64,000 nt of DNA from Streptomyces canus (GCF_001514145.1 NZ_KQ948658.1:576818-640817), one strand, 5' to 3'. Shown: positions 50,373-60,044, counted from the stretch's first letter. The notes: a model not told the origin generated them from the letters alone. Made by a program: numbers and translations.

Positions 50373-51029
50373 TCAGTCAGGACCGCTCCAGTCGAAGGGG
50401 AAGTGCTTGCTCGACTTCCCCGAGCGTTCCCACGAGAAGCCGAACGCCTCGGCGCGATCGACGGTGGCCCGTCCCCAGGTGGCGACCTGGCCCGGCCCGA
50501 CCTCGGCGCCCGGGGCATTATGAACCTGGACTCGTACGCCATCCGCTGACGTCGGGCCGGTGAGAGCCTCAGCGGTGGCCGTGACCCGGCCCGGAATCTC
50601 GGCTCGCCAGGTCGCGAGGTCCTCGTCGATCTCCACATGGATGGGGGCGATGTCCATGCCGCGCATCTCAGGGTGGAGCATCTCTCCGAACTGTGCGGGC
50701 CATCCGCCCGCCTCCCCACCGAAGATGGCCCCGAGCGCACCGCGTTGCTGCTCGTCGGCGCGCTCGTCGAGGAAGACCGCGGCGTACGCGTCGGTGTGCG
50801 TGCCGGCCCAGACGTTGCCGACGAAGGAGCCGAGCATCAGGACGTTGAGATCGTCGAGCCGCACGTCGCCGAAGCTTCCTTCCCGTATATGCCAGACCAG
50901 CACGCCCTCGCAGTCGCCGTACGTCGGGGGCTGTGCAAACGTGCAGGGGCACGGTATGGCGCACTTGCACACATCGAACCAATCACCGGCCAGGCGCCAA
51001 TGTGTACCGGTGGTGACCTGCTCTGTCAT
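50373..51029 (-). CDS. DUF1326 protein, partner of DUF2182
   Basis: 218 residues. The N-terminus has the DUF1326 signature WFDVCKCAIPCPCTFAQPPT, with three or four Cys that could bind a metal, then GVLVWHIREGSFGDVRLDDL and GMDIAPIHVEIDEDLATWRA. Start 51029 has GGAGGGAAG upstream. DUF1326 and DUF2182 genes co-occur in many genomes, usually adjacent. Here they converge across a 238-bp gap instead of forming an operon. Function unknown. Confidence 0.88.
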   Translation of the reverse strand: MTEQVTTGTHWRLAGDWFDVCKCAIPCPCTFAQPPTYGDCEGVLVWHIREGSFGDVRLDDLNVLMLGSFVGNVWAGTHTDAYAAVFLDERADEQQRGALGAIFGGEAGGWPAQFGEMLHPEMRGMDIAPIHVEIDEDLATWRAEIPGRVTATAEALTGPTSADGVRVQVHNAPGAEVGPGQVATWGRATVDRAEAFGFSWERSGKSSKHFPFDWSGPD

Positions 51030-51505
51030 TTCGCTTCCCTCCTGCCGAGCTCCAGGGAGCTCACTCGGAGTGGCGAGAGACCGCGAGGTGGCCTCCTTTC
51101 CAGCTTGCACCTCAATTCCCGGCCGGCGAAACCCGACCACCGCGGAGCTCACGTTCAGGGGCACGAGAACTCACATGGGGTTACGGCCGATTATCGGGCA
51201 ACGCCTGCGTTCAGCCGACGCTGACGCCGACAGCCGGCGGCTGTGCCGCTTGACGCTCTACCTGAGGCTTCCCCGAGTGCTGGGGGAGCCACGGCAACGG
51301 TGTTGACGGGCGACAACCATCTCGCACCAAGCTCGCATTCCGTGTCTCGCCCATGGACCTCGTCGCCGAGAGCGGACAGCATGTTTCCGCGCGCCGGAAC
51401 GACGGCCGAGGAGATCGCGGCGGCCCGGCGGCGATGGCACATACGTACATGGACTACGTACTCCTACCGACGTGTCCCTGACATGCGTGCCGTTTCCTTG
51501 CATTC
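51030..51505. other. 476-bp gap without recognisable gene
   Basis: I see no homologous frame here. It must contain the DUF1326 promoter (left) and that of the 51506 gene (right). The sequence is less biased at third positions than the neighbours, suggesting non-coding or decayed DNA. Confidence 0.35.
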
Positions 51506-51736
51506 ATGACGACACCGAGCGTGAAAGCGCAGATGCCGAGGAGTGTCAGGCCGGCGTTGGTGGGGGTACGGGTCCAGGCCGTGCTGTCGCTGCTGATCGC
51601 CGGGGCGCTTCTGCTGAGCGGTGTGCTGGGCCTACTTCAGGGAGGCGGCGTCTCGGTTGCCCCGGGCATCGTCTTCGCCCTCGCCGTGCTGCGGGGCTTC
51701 AGCACCGTGGAAGCCAGGAACTGGTTCGACCGATGA
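51506..51736 (+). CDS. Small unrecognised membrane protein
   Basis: 76 residues with two membrane helices (VQAVLSLLIAGALLLSGVLG and VSVAPGIVFALAVLRGFSTV). The ATG start at 51506 has no strong Shine-Dalgarno. Its stop overlaps the start of the lipoprotein gene (ATGA), so the two are cotranslated. I do not recognise the family. Confidence 0.6.
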   Translation: MTTPSVKAQMPRSVRPALVGVRVQAVLSLLIAGALLLSGVLGLLQGGGVSVAPGIVFALAVLRGFSTVEARNWFDR

Positions 51737-52605
51737 GGTACGTACCGGGGCGCATCCTCGGGCGGACGGACTCCGTCGTGCCTGTCGTCGCGGCCCTCGC
51801 CGTGGCCGTCCTGTTCACCGGGGGGTGTTCGAGCGCCCACGGCACCTCCCCTTCCGGGGATCCGTCCGAGAGCGCGACGGGGGTGTCCGGCTCGCCGATC
51901 CCTTCGCCGACCCCGTCTCTCACTCCGCCGTATCCGACCGGGGCGTCCGGCTGCCACGACAACAAGGGGTGGACGGCCGAGGAATCCAGGGACTGGGTCC
52001 GGCGTGTCGTCGACACACCCAAGGAGAACTACAGGGGCGACGGGCTGAGGGTTGCCAGCATGCCGGGGTACAACGGCCCGCTCTGCCGGAAGATCACCGT
52101 GCAGGTCGAGTTCTGGAAGCTGGTGTACGGAGTCGCGAACGGCGATCGGCTCTCGGACGGGACTCGACCCGCCTACTACTTCGACATCCGCCGGGTGAAG
52201 CGCGTCGAACTCCATGCGGACGCGAGCGTCGAGCAGACGGTCGCCCTGCCTACGTCCCTCTACGCGACGGACCGCAGTCCCTGCGAGGGCGCCCTCGTCT
52301 CGATCACCGTGGGCAAGCCGCTGACGAGCAAGGAACTGCCCGAGGAGGTCGAGATCGAGGTCGGCGTCGGAGAGGACCGCTGGAGTCGCGGCACTGTGGA
52401 CTTCCGGTCGAAACGGGTCGCCGACTTCGAACTGTCCCAGCCCTCGGCACCGCAGGTGTGCAGCCCGGACGGCAAGCCCACCGCCGACCCGGCCGATGTA
52501 CCCACACCGGGCTCCCAGCCGACGGACTTCTACCCGACGGACCTCTACCCGACGCCCGACCGCAGCTTCGACATCGGCGACGTCCTCCGCTCTCCCACGC
52601 CCTGA
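51733..52605 (+). CDS. Unrecognised lipoprotein
   Basis: 290 residues. An N-terminal helix ends in a lipobox FTGGC (Cys32), then a Ser/Pro/Thr linker (SPIPSPTPSLTPPYPTGASG). The globular part (~80-240) has four cysteines (in SGCHDNKG, GPLCRKIT, RSPCEGAL and PQVCSPDG) that could form two disulfides. The tail has a YPT-repeat (TDFYPTDLYPTPD). It is translationally coupled to the small membrane protein upstream. No family is evident; an extracytoplasmic binding or structural role is possible. Confidence 0.75.
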   Translation: MRYVPGRILGRTDSVVPVVAALAVAVLFTGGCSSAHGTSPSGDPSESATGVSGSPIPSPTPSLTPPYPTGASGCHDNKGWTAEESRDWVRRVVDTPKENYRGDGLRVASMPGYNGPLCRKITVQVEFWKLVYGVANGDRLSDGTRPAYYFDIRRVKRVELHADASVEQTVALPTSLYATDRSPCEGALVSITVGKPLTSKELPEEVEIEVGVGEDRWSRGTVDFRSKRVADFELSQPSAPQVCSPDGKPTADPADVPTPGSQPTDFYPTDLYPTPDRSFDIGDVLRSPTP

Positions 52606-52712
52606 GCCGCTTCCGCGGGATCCGGGCGTGCACCGACCTCTTCACCACATCAACGGGCCCTGCCACAAGCCCAGTCCGGCAGGGCCACCCGACCTCACCT
52701 TGGGGGAATCAC

Positions 52713-53573
52713 ATGCGTGTACGCACTGCGGCCACCGTCCTTTCCGGCGCCGTCGTACTCTCGGGGCTCGTTCTTCCGGGCGCCGCCCAGGCAGCGGAGC
52801 ACCCTGGGGCGGCGACGGATCTCAGAGTCCTCGCCTCGCAGAGCGTCCGGCCGCAGGACGCGCTGGGCGGCACCACGTTCAAGAACGGAGTCGTCAACAA
52901 GGGCAAGGACATCGTTCTCGGCGTAACGGGCAAGAAGGCCGTTCCCGTCACGTTCACCGCCTTCGACGAGGAAGGCGTAGCCATCACCCAGGCGTTCCTG
53001 TGGCAGGGCACCGACAGTTCGAGCACGGACACCATCACCGGCGGCCTGGAGTCGGACGACTACCCCACCTGCACGGAGACGCCGGTCCAGAACGGCTACA
53101 GCTACAGCTGCAAGACGGTCTTCACCATCGACCCCGCGGTCGCCTTCAAGGACGGCAACGGCACCGCGGGGACCTGGAAACTCTTCCTGGGCGCCTATGA
53201 CCTCTACGCGAACGCCAGCTACGACGACGACGTCGCCAGGACCAAGATCAAGCGTGCCGCCAAGCTGACCGCCAACGCCTCCCCGGAGCCGGTGAAGAAG
53301 GGCAAGACCATCACGGTCACCGGCAAGCTGAGCCGCGCCAACTGGACCACGGGGAAGTACTCGGGATACACGAGCCAGCCGGTGAAGTTGCAGTTCCGCA
53401 AGAAGGGCAGCAACACCTACACCACCCTCAAGACGGTCAAGACCGGCAGCAACACCGGCGCCCTGAGCACCACCACCAAGGCCGGCTCCGACGGCTTCTA
53501 CCGCTTCGTGTTCGCCGGCACCACCACGACCGGCTCGGCGACGGCGCCCGGCGACTTCGTCGACGTCAGGTAG
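52713..53573 (+). CDS. Secreted protein with Ig-like domain
   Basis: 286 residues with a Sec signal (VLSGAVVLSGLVLPGAAQAA). The first half (~35-180) contains VNKGKDIVLGVTGKKAVPVT and a Cys pair (CTETPVQNGYSYSCK), consistent with a beta-sandwich. The second half (~190-286) resembles a bacterial Ig-like repeat (SPEPVKKGKTITVTGKLSRA; VKLQFRKKGSNTYTTLKTVK). Many Streptomyces secrete such proteins of unknown function. It is 107 bases downstream of the lipoprotein gene; the two may be functionally linked. Confidence 0.8.
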   Translation: MRVRTAATVLSGAVVLSGLVLPGAAQAAEHPGAATDLRVLASQSVRPQDALGGTTFKNGVVNKGKDIVLGVTGKKAVPVTFTAFDEEGVAITQAFLWQGTDSSSTDTITGGLESDDYPTCTETPVQNGYSYSCKTVFTIDPAVAFKDGNGTAGTWKLFLGAYDLYANASYDDDVARTKIKRAAKLTANASPEPVKKGKTITVTGKLSRANWTTGKYSGYTSQPVKLQFRKKGSNTYTTLKTVKTGSNTGALSTTTKAGSDGFYRFVFAGTTTTGSATAPGDFVDVR

Positions 53574-53728
53574 GCGGCTTCCCGGCCGAGACCGCGGTGG
53601 CCGGTTCGCAGAGGCTCACCGATCACCGCCGAGGGCACCTGGGCGCCCCGGTCCGGCCGGGTCCACCAGTCGGTGGACCCTAGGTTCAACCTGTCGAGGC
53701 TGTCGGCGCGAACCCGCCGCCGACCAGC

Positions 53729-54067
53729 ATGAACGACATGAAGAATCTCCCTGTACGCATGGCTCGTTGGAGCGCCGGACACCCGTGGCGCGCGATCGTC
53801 TGCTGGCTTCTGTTCGTGGCTCTCTGCCTCGGTGTGGGCATCACGGTCGGAGGCAACCCGGCCACCACGGAGGACTTCCGCATCGGTGAGGCGGGCCGGG
53901 CGGAGGCGATGGCCGCCGAGGGCGGACTGCAGCAGCGTCCCGTCGAACGCGTCCTGATCACCGCGCGGCCCGGGACCGGCACGCTCGACCTGACCGCGGC
54001 CGACGTCGCCGCCAAGGACGTCGCCGACCGGATGCGGGGGCTCAGCGGGGTCGCCGACTCGGCGTGA
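53729..54067 (+). pseudogene. MMPL-family transporter, N-terminal stub
   Basis: 112 codons covering the first membrane helix (IVCWLLFVALCLGVGITVGG) and the start of the first extracytoplasmic domain (DFRIGEAGRAEAMAAEGGLQ; RGLSGVADSA), then a stop at 54067. Intact MMPL proteins are about 700 residues long. The ATG at 53729 and signal region look intact, so this is a 3' truncation. The short gap to the TetR gene has no continuation. Confidence 0.75.
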
Positions 54068-54244
54068 CAGGGCCATTGCCCACGTGATGTCGGGCGCCGG
54101 ACGATAGCTCACCGCGACCGGTCCATGATGCTGAACGGCGGCGCCGCAGTCTCGCCTGAGGCTCCTGACGCCGAACCGGACCCCGACAACGCACCGAGAC
54201 GAGCGGGCGGCGGCCATCTGTTCGGGAGAGGCCGCCGGATGCTG

Positions 54245-54877
54245 CTACGGGTTCCGGTCGCCGACGGCAGGACCGCCCAGCAGATCCTCCAAGCCGGCTG
54301 ACATCCCGGCCAGGAGATCACGCCGCGGGTCGATGAGCCACTGGAGTTGGAGGCCGTCCCACATCGCGACAAGGGCCGCCGCGATCAGCTCGGGGTGCCT
54401 GGGGTTCGAGATGCGACCCAGGTCCTGGTCCCTGCGTACCGCGGTGGTGAAAGCGGTGACGACCCGCTCGTACCTGTCACGGAACCACTCGTGCGCCGGG
54501 TGGTCGGGAGCCGAGGCCTCCGCGGCCATCAAGGCGAGGAGCCGCAGCATCTCCTGCCTTTCCAGGTTGCGGCGGACGTACCGCAGGACCGCGTAGGCCA
54601 CACCCTTTCCCCGGCTGTCCGCCTCGAAGGAGTCGATGCTCGCGGAGTCCGCGTTCTCGAGGACGGCCACGAGGAGCGCGCTCTTGCTCGGAAAGTGGTG
54701 CACGACGCTGGTCAGGCTGAGGTCGAGCTGCTTGGCGATCTCCCTCAGGGACCCTCCACGGTAACCGCGAGCCGCGAACACGGCGGTCGCCGAGGCGACG
54801 ATCTCGGCCCTGCGCTGTGCGCTCTTGGCATACGGGCCTCGGCGAGTGGCCGGACGGGCCGCCGTCTTCTCGGTCAT
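54245..54877 (-). CDS. TetR-family regulator of the glucuronide locus
   Basis: 210 residues. N-terminal HTH REIAKQLDLSLTSVVHHFPS followed by KSALLVAVLEN; helical C-terminal domain (YERVVTAFTTAVRRDQDLGR). It is divergent from the binding-protein/permease/beta-glucuronidase operon across a 175-bp gap and is its likely repressor, with a glucuronide or uronate as inducer (analogous in role to UidR). The gap contains GCCGATAATCCGCC but I could not define a clear palindrome. Confidence 0.85.
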   Translation of the reverse strand: MTEKTAARPATRRGPYAKSAQRRAEIVASATAVFAARGYRGGSLREIAKQLDLSLTSVVHHFPSKSALLVAVLENADSASIDSFEADSRGKGVAYAVLRYVRRNLERQEMLRLLALMAAEASAPDHPAHEWFRDRYERVVTAFTTAVRRDQDLGRISNPRHPELIAAALVAMWDGLQLQWLIDPRRDLLAGMSAGLEDLLGGPAVGDRNP

Positions 54878-55052
54878 ACCCCCAACCCTAAGCGGGCGGT
54901 GCGGGGCGGTGTCCGGCCGATAATCCGCCAACATCACCCCCGCCGAAAGTGTGGCACCTGTTCGGTTTTCGCTGTACGGTCTCGCTGACCCACACCACGA
55001 CGTGCGGTAGGGCCGCTCACGCATCCACCGGGTGGAGAGGAGACGGACAAGG

Positions 55053-56345
55053 ATGTCCACCTCACATTTGTCGAAAGCGATCATCGGCGGTCTGGCCGCC
55101 ACACTGGTTCTGGCCGGTTGCGGCCGGTCCGACACACAAGGCAGTGGGGGCGCCAAGGGCGCTCCCGTCAGCGACTCACCTGCCAAGGGCGAGATCAACG
55201 TCTGGGCCATGGGCACCGAGGGCGAGCGCCTGCCCGAGCTGGCCGCGCGCTTCCGGAAGGCCAACCCGGACGCGAAGGTGAAGGTCACGGCCATCCCGTG
55301 GCAGGACTACGCCAAGAAGGTCGAAACGGCGATCGCCTCCCAGGACACGCCGGACGCCACGCTCGTCGGATCCGCCGACCTGACGAACTTCGCCTCGACG
55401 GGCGGACTCGAGCAGGTGCCGGCCGGTCTCGTCGACACCTCGTCCTTCTACCGAGGCGCCAATCAGAGCACCACTTACGACGGGGGCACGTACGGCGTCC
55501 CCTGGTATGTGGACACCCGCGTCCTGTTCTACCGCAAGGACCTGGCACAGGCTGCCGGAGTCTCCGCGCCGAAGACCTGGAAGGAGTACGGCCCGTTCCT
55601 CAAGGCCCTCCAGAAGCAGGGCGCGAAGTGGGGCCTGGCGCTGCCCACCGGCGTGGCGGCGAGCTGGCAGGGCGTCCTGCCCTTCATGTGGCAGGCCGGT
55701 GCGCATCTCATGAACGAGAACAGCACCGAGTTCACCTTCGACACACCCGAGGCGCTCAAGGGGCTGGAGTACTACCAGTCGTTCTTCACGTCGAAGACCG
55801 CCACCCGCAACGGGGCGGTGAGTCTGGGGGAGATCGAGCCGCAGTTCGTCGCCGGTTCCACCGCCGCACTCGTCTCGGGCCCCTGGGAAACGGCGCTGCT
55901 GAAGGGGGCGGGCGGTGCGGACTTCGTCAAGGACAAGGTGGGGGTCGCCACGCTCCCGAAGGGAGCGACGTCCAACGCCAGCTTCATCGGCGGAGGGCAC
56001 TGGGCGGTGTTCAAGAACGCGAAGAACCGCGACGGCGCCTGGAAGTTCATCCGGTGGCTCTCCCGGCCCGACATCCAGCAGGACTGGTACGAACAGTCCG
56101 GAGACCTTCCCGCCGTCCAGGCGGCCTGGGACGAGGGGAAGCTCAAGTCGGACCCGACGCTGGCCGTCTTCCGATCCCAGCTCCGGACCGCGCTGCCCGG
56201 CCCGACCGTCACCACCTGGAAGCAGGTCTCAGCGGTCCTCGATGCCGAGATCGAGAAGGTGGCCAAGGGGGTCTCGTCACCGAAGGCGGCCCTGGAACGG
56301 ATCCAGGCGAAAGCGTCCGCGATCGGAACGGGGCCGACTCGATGA
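55053..56345 (+). CDS. ABC transporter sugar-binding lipoprotein (glucuronide locus)
   Basis: 430 residues. Lipobox VLAGC (Cys23) then EINVWAMGTEGERLPELAAR, the start of a family-1 solute-binding protein; GGHWAVFKNAKNRDGAWKFI is the conserved C-lobe segment. GGAGAGGAG lies upstream of ATG 55053. Its stop overlaps the first permease start by 4 bases (ATGA). It delivers a sugar to the two permeases. The downstream GH2 enzyme indicates glucuronic-acid-containing oligosaccharides or conjugates as ligand. Confidence 0.93.
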   Translation: MSTSHLSKAIIGGLAATLVLAGCGRSDTQGSGGAKGAPVSDSPAKGEINVWAMGTEGERLPELAARFRKANPDAKVKVTAIPWQDYAKKVETAIASQDTPDATLVGSADLTNFASTGGLEQVPAGLVDTSSFYRGANQSTTYDGGTYGVPWYVDTRVLFYRKDLAQAAGVSAPKTWKEYGPFLKALQKQGAKWGLALPTGVAASWQGVLPFMWQAGAHLMNENSTEFTFDTPEALKGLEYYQSFFTSKTATRNGAVSLGEIEPQFVAGSTAALVSGPWETALLKGAGGADFVKDKVGVATLPKGATSNASFIGGGHWAVFKNAKNRDGAWKFIRWLSRPDIQQDWYEQSGDLPAVQAAWDEGKLKSDPTLAVFRSQLRTALPGPTVTTWKQVSAVLDAEIEKVAKGVSSPKAALERIQAKASAIGTGPTR

Positions 56346-57295
56346 CCACGGCGACCTCCCTGAAACCCGTACGCGAGAAGTCCTCCACCAGGCAGCCGGC
56401 TCAAAGGTCGAGGCACGGTTCCGGACGCCTGCGGCGCACAGTGGTCGCCTGGGCCTTCTGCTCACCCTTCGTCCTGCTGTTCGCCACGTTCGGCATCTGG
56501 CCGGTCTTCTCGTCACTGTCGATGAGCGTCACCGACATCACCAGCAGGGACGTGCGGACGCCCTTCAGCGTCAACTTCGTCGGCCTGGAGAACTACACCG
56601 CGCTCTTCGACGATCCCACCTTCGTCCGCGCCGCTTTGAACACGCTCTATTTCGTCGCCGTCGGTATACCGCTGACGATGGTGCTCTCCCTCGCCGTCGC
56701 CGTCGCACTCAACTCCGGGATCCAGCGCGCGAAGGGCCTCTTCCGGGTCGCCTACTTCGCTCCGGTCGTGACGAGCATCGTGGCGGTGGCGGTCGTGTGG
56801 AGGTACCTCTACAAGCCCGACGGGATGATCAACTCGGTCCTGTCCGTCGTGGGGATCTCGGGGCCGGACTGGCTGAACGATCCCACCTGGTCCATGCCCG
56901 CCCTCATACTGATGGCCGTCTGGCGGCACTTCGGCATCCCCATGGTGATCTTCCTGGCGGGACTGCAGTCGATACCGCCCGAACTGCACGAGGCGGCCGT
57001 CGTGGACGGCGCGTCCCGCTGGCGGGCCTTCCGCAGTGTGACCTTGCCGCTGCTGCGGCCCACCACGCTGGTGGTCGCCATCCTGCTCAGCGTCAGCTAC
57101 CTCCAGTTCTTCGAGGAACCGTTCGTCATGACGAGCGGCGGCCCCTTGGACAGCACGACGTCGATCAGCTACTACGCCTACCAGCAATTCGGCTTCGGGA
57201 ACTACGGACTGGCGTCCGCCGCGTCCTATGTGCTGGTCACCGCGATCGCCCTGCTGAGCCTTCTTCAGTTCCGCATCTTCCGAGCGAGGGCCTGA
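56342..57295 (+). CDS. Sugar ABC transporter permease (MalF type, glucuronide locus)
   Basis: 317 residues. A cytoplasmic N-terminal tail precedes six membrane helices, the first VVAWAFCSPFVLLFATFGIW. The EAA loop is LHEAAVVDGASRWRAFRSVT. It starts inside the end of the binding-protein gene (4-base overlap) and ends 1 base before the next permease, so the three are translated from one message. The ATPase is presumably MsiK, encoded elsewhere. Confidence 0.93.
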   Translation: MTTATSLKPVREKSSTRQPAQRSRHGSGRLRRTVVAWAFCSPFVLLFATFGIWPVFSSLSMSVTDITSRDVRTPFSVNFVGLENYTALFDDPTFVRAALNTLYFVAVGIPLTMVLSLAVAVALNSGIQRAKGLFRVAYFAPVVTSIVAVAVVWRYLYKPDGMINSVLSVVGISGPDWLNDPTWSMPALILMAVWRHFGIPMVIFLAGLQSIPPELHEAAVVDGASRWRAFRSVTLPLLRPTTLVVAILLSVSYLQFFEEPFVMTSGGPLDSTTSISYYAYQQFGFGNYGLASAASYVLVTAIALLSLLQFRIFRARA

Positions 57296-57296
57296 C

Positions 57297-58172
57297 ATGA
57301 CCGCCACCACCACAACGACGGGAGCGGCGTTCGGCGACCGGCGTCCGTCCCGGCGGGTCCCCACCGCTCGTCTCGTTCTCTACGGCGCCCTCGTGCTCGG
57401 ACTGCTCGCGACGCTGGCGCCTTTCGCCTGGATGTTCCTCGGCTCGGTGAAACCGACGGGCGAGATCGTCGCCCATCCGAGTTCCTGGCTTCCCCGGTCC
57501 CCGACCTTCGCCAACTTCGAACAACTGCTGTCCAAGCAGAACTTCGGACTGTACTTCCTGAACAGCACGGTCGTCGCGGTGGCTTGTGTGCTGGGAAACC
57601 TGCTGTTCTGCTCGATGGCCGGATACGCCTTCGCGAAGATCGAGTTCGCGGGGAAGCGTCTGCTCTTCGGCCTGGTCCTCACCATGCTGATCATCCCCGG
57701 CGTCACGACCTTCGTCCCGCTGTTCGTGCTCGTCAGCAACATGGGCCTGGGCAACTCCTACCTCGGGCTCATCCTGCCCTTCCTCGTGACACCGTTCGGC
57801 GTGTTCATCATGCGGCAGTTCATCCGGGACATCCCCGACGCCCTCGTCGAGGCGGCGCGCCTCGACGGTGCGGGCGAATCCCGGATCTTCCTCAGGGTGA
57901 TCCTGCCGTTGACACGGCCGGCGCTGGCGACACTGGCGATCCTCACCTTCCTCGCGCAGTGGAACAACTTCCTGTGGCCGCTCGTCATCGCGCAGACCGA
58001 GGACCACTACACGCTGCCCGTCGCCCTCGCCCTGTTCTCCACGGGAGCCAACGGCACCAACTACGGCCTGCTGCTGGCCGGGGCGGTCACGGTCGTCACA
58101 CCGATCATCCTGCTCTTCCTCGCCCTGCAACGGACCTTCATCCAGGGCATCGCCAACACCGGCATCAAGTAG
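57297..58172 (+). CDS. Sugar ABC transporter permease (MalG type, glucuronide locus)
   Basis: 291 residues with six membrane helices and the EAA loop DALVEAARLDGAGESRIFLR. It begins 1 base after the first permease stop and ends 42 bases before the GH2 gene. The C-terminus (ALQRTFIQGIANTGIK) is typical of this subfamily. Together with the upstream permease it forms the membrane channel of the importer. Confidence 0.93.
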   Translation: MTATTTTTGAAFGDRRPSRRVPTARLVLYGALVLGLLATLAPFAWMFLGSVKPTGEIVAHPSSWLPRSPTFANFEQLLSKQNFGLYFLNSTVVAVACVLGNLLFCSMAGYAFAKIEFAGKRLLFGLVLTMLIIPGVTTFVPLFVLVSNMGLGNSYLGLILPFLVTPFGVFIMRQFIRDIPDALVEAARLDGAGESRIFLRVILPLTRPALATLAILTFLAQWNNFLWPLVIAQTEDHYTLPVALALFSTGANGTNYGLLLAGAVTVVTPIILLFLALQRTFIQGIANTGIK

Positions 58173-58214
58173 ACCGCCGCGTCGACAGACGCACACAGAA
58201 CAGGAGAACCAACC

Positions 58215-60020
58215 ATGCTTCGTCCCCAGGACGGCCCCACTCGTGAACGCCGCTCTCTCGGCGGCCTGTGGAGCTTCCGCCTGGACGCGGAGGGTGCCGG
58301 CCGTGCCGAGGGCTGGTGGCGCTCGCAGCTCGCGAGCGCCGTGGACATCCCGGTGCCGGCCAGCTACAACGACATCTTCCCGGACAAGACCGTCCGCGAC
58401 CATGTCGGGGACGTCTGGTACCAGACGCAGGTATGGGTTCCCGACCGGTGGGCGGGGGAGCGGACGGTACTCCGCTTCGACGCCGCGACGCATCGCGCCA
58501 TCGCCTGGGTGAACGATGTCGAGGTCGCCCGGCACGAAGGCGGTTACACCCCCTTCGAGGCCGACGTCACGGCGCACTTGCGGCCGGGTGCCGAGAACCG
58601 TGTCACCGTCGTGGTCAACAACGAACTGACCTGGGAGTCGATACCGCCCGGCCGGGTGGAGGAACGAGCGGACGGCCGCCGGGTGCAGCACTACTTCCAG
58701 GACTTCTTCAACTACGCGGGTCTGCACCGGCCCGTGTGGCTGTACACCACGCCCGCCGTCCACATCACCGACATCACCGTGACCACCGGCCTGCGGGACA
58801 CGACCGGCCTCGTCGCCTACCGCGTGGACAGCACCGCACAAGCCGAAGAGCACGAGGTGCGTGTCTCGCTGCGCGACGCCTCCGGGGTCGAGGTCCAGGC
58901 GGCCACCGGCGCGGAGGGGACACTCAGGATCGAGGACGTGCACCCCTGGGCGCCGGGAGACGGCTACCTCTACGAACTCGAAGCCACGCTGTGGAGCACC
59001 TCCGGCGACCTCGTCGACAGTTACCGGCAGTCCGTGGGCGTGCGCACCGTGGAGGTACGGGGCACGGAATTCCTGATCAACGGAATCCCGTTCTACTTCA
59101 AGGGTTTCGGCAAACACGAGGACGCCGCCGTACGCGGCAGGGCCCACGACGACACCCTGATGGTGCATGACTTCGCCCTGCTGGAGTGGACCGGCGCGAA
59201 CTCGTTCCGCACCTCGCACTACCCCTATGCCGAGGAGGTGCTGGACTACGCGGACCGACAGGGGGTGGTGGTCATCGACGAGACGGCGGCCGTCGGCCTG
59301 AACCTGAACATCGCGGGAGGCGTTTTCGGCTCCGGCCGGAAGGCGTCGACGTTCTCGCCCGACACCGTGGGGGAGAGCACACAACGCACGCACCTGCAGG
59401 CGCTGAGGGAGCTCGTGGAGCGCGACAAGAACCATCCGAGTGTCGTGCTGTGGTCCATCGCCAACGAGCCGGACAACGTCCAACCGGAGGCGCGCGACTA
59501 CTTCGCACCACTGGCGGCCGAGGCACGCCGACTGGATCCCTCACGTCCCGTCGCCTACGTCAACGCGCTCATGGGCAAACCGGACCAGTGTGTGGTCACC
59601 GACCTGTTCGACGTCGTGCTCCTCAACCGTTACTACGGCTGGTACTTCGGCCCCGACGACCTGGCGACGGCCGAGACGGAGTTGGAGGCGGAACTGCGGC
59701 AGTGGGCCGCGCACGACAAGCCCATCGTCATCACCGAGTACGGATCGGACGCCTACCCGGGACTGCGCAGCGTCGTACCCAGCCCGTGGACCGAGGAGTA
59801 CCAGACCGAACTGCTCGATGTGTACCACCGGGTGTTCGACCGCGTCGACGCGGTCGTCGGCGAGCAGGTCTGGAACTTCGCCGACTTCGCCACGGCGCCC
59901 GGTGTCTTCCGCGTCGACGGAAACAAGAAGGGAGTGTTCACCCGCGAACGCCGGCCGAAGAGCGCGGCGTTCAGTCTGCGCGCGCGTTGGCGGAAGGCGG
60001 ACGTCGACTCGACGGACTGA
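58215..60020 (+). CDS. uidA: Beta-glucuronidase (GH2)
   Basis: 601 residues, close to the 603 of E. coli UidA. Three GH2 domains: jelly-roll (1-~180), Ig-like (~181-275) and TIM barrel (~276-601). The acid/base Glu418 is in LWSIANEPD and the nucleophile Glu508 in VITEYGSDA; FFNYAGLHRPVWLYTTP is a GH2 signature. No signal peptide, so it acts in the cytoplasm on imported glucuronides, releasing glucuronic acid. RBS CAGGAG precedes ATG 58215. The gene closes an operon with its own importer and a TetR; a strong terminator follows. Confidence 0.93.
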   Translation: MLRPQDGPTRERRSLGGLWSFRLDAEGAGRAEGWWRSQLASAVDIPVPASYNDIFPDKTVRDHVGDVWYQTQVWVPDRWAGERTVLRFDAATHRAIAWVNDVEVARHEGGYTPFEADVTAHLRPGAENRVTVVVNNELTWESIPPGRVEERADGRRVQHYFQDFFNYAGLHRPVWLYTTPAVHITDITVTTGLRDTTGLVAYRVDSTAQAEEHEVRVSLRDASGVEVQAATGAEGTLRIEDVHPWAPGDGYLYELEATLWSTSGDLVDSYRQSVGVRTVEVRGTEFLINGIPFYFKGFGKHEDAAVRGRAHDDTLMVHDFALLEWTGANSFRTSHYPYAEEVLDYADRQGVVVIDETAAVGLNLNIAGGVFGSGRKASTFSPDTVGESTQRTHLQALRELVERDKNHPSVVLWSIANEPDNVQPEARDYFAPLAAEARRLDPSRPVAYVNALMGKPDQCVVTDLFDVVLLNRYYGWYFGPDDLATAETELEAELRQWAAHDKPIVITEYGSDAYPGLRSVVPSPWTEEYQTELLDVYHRVFDRVDAVVGEQVWNFADFATAPGVFRVDGNKKGVFTRERRPKSAAFSLRARWRKADVDSTD

Positions 60021-60044
60021 ACCCGGTGCGCGGTCAAGCCGACG

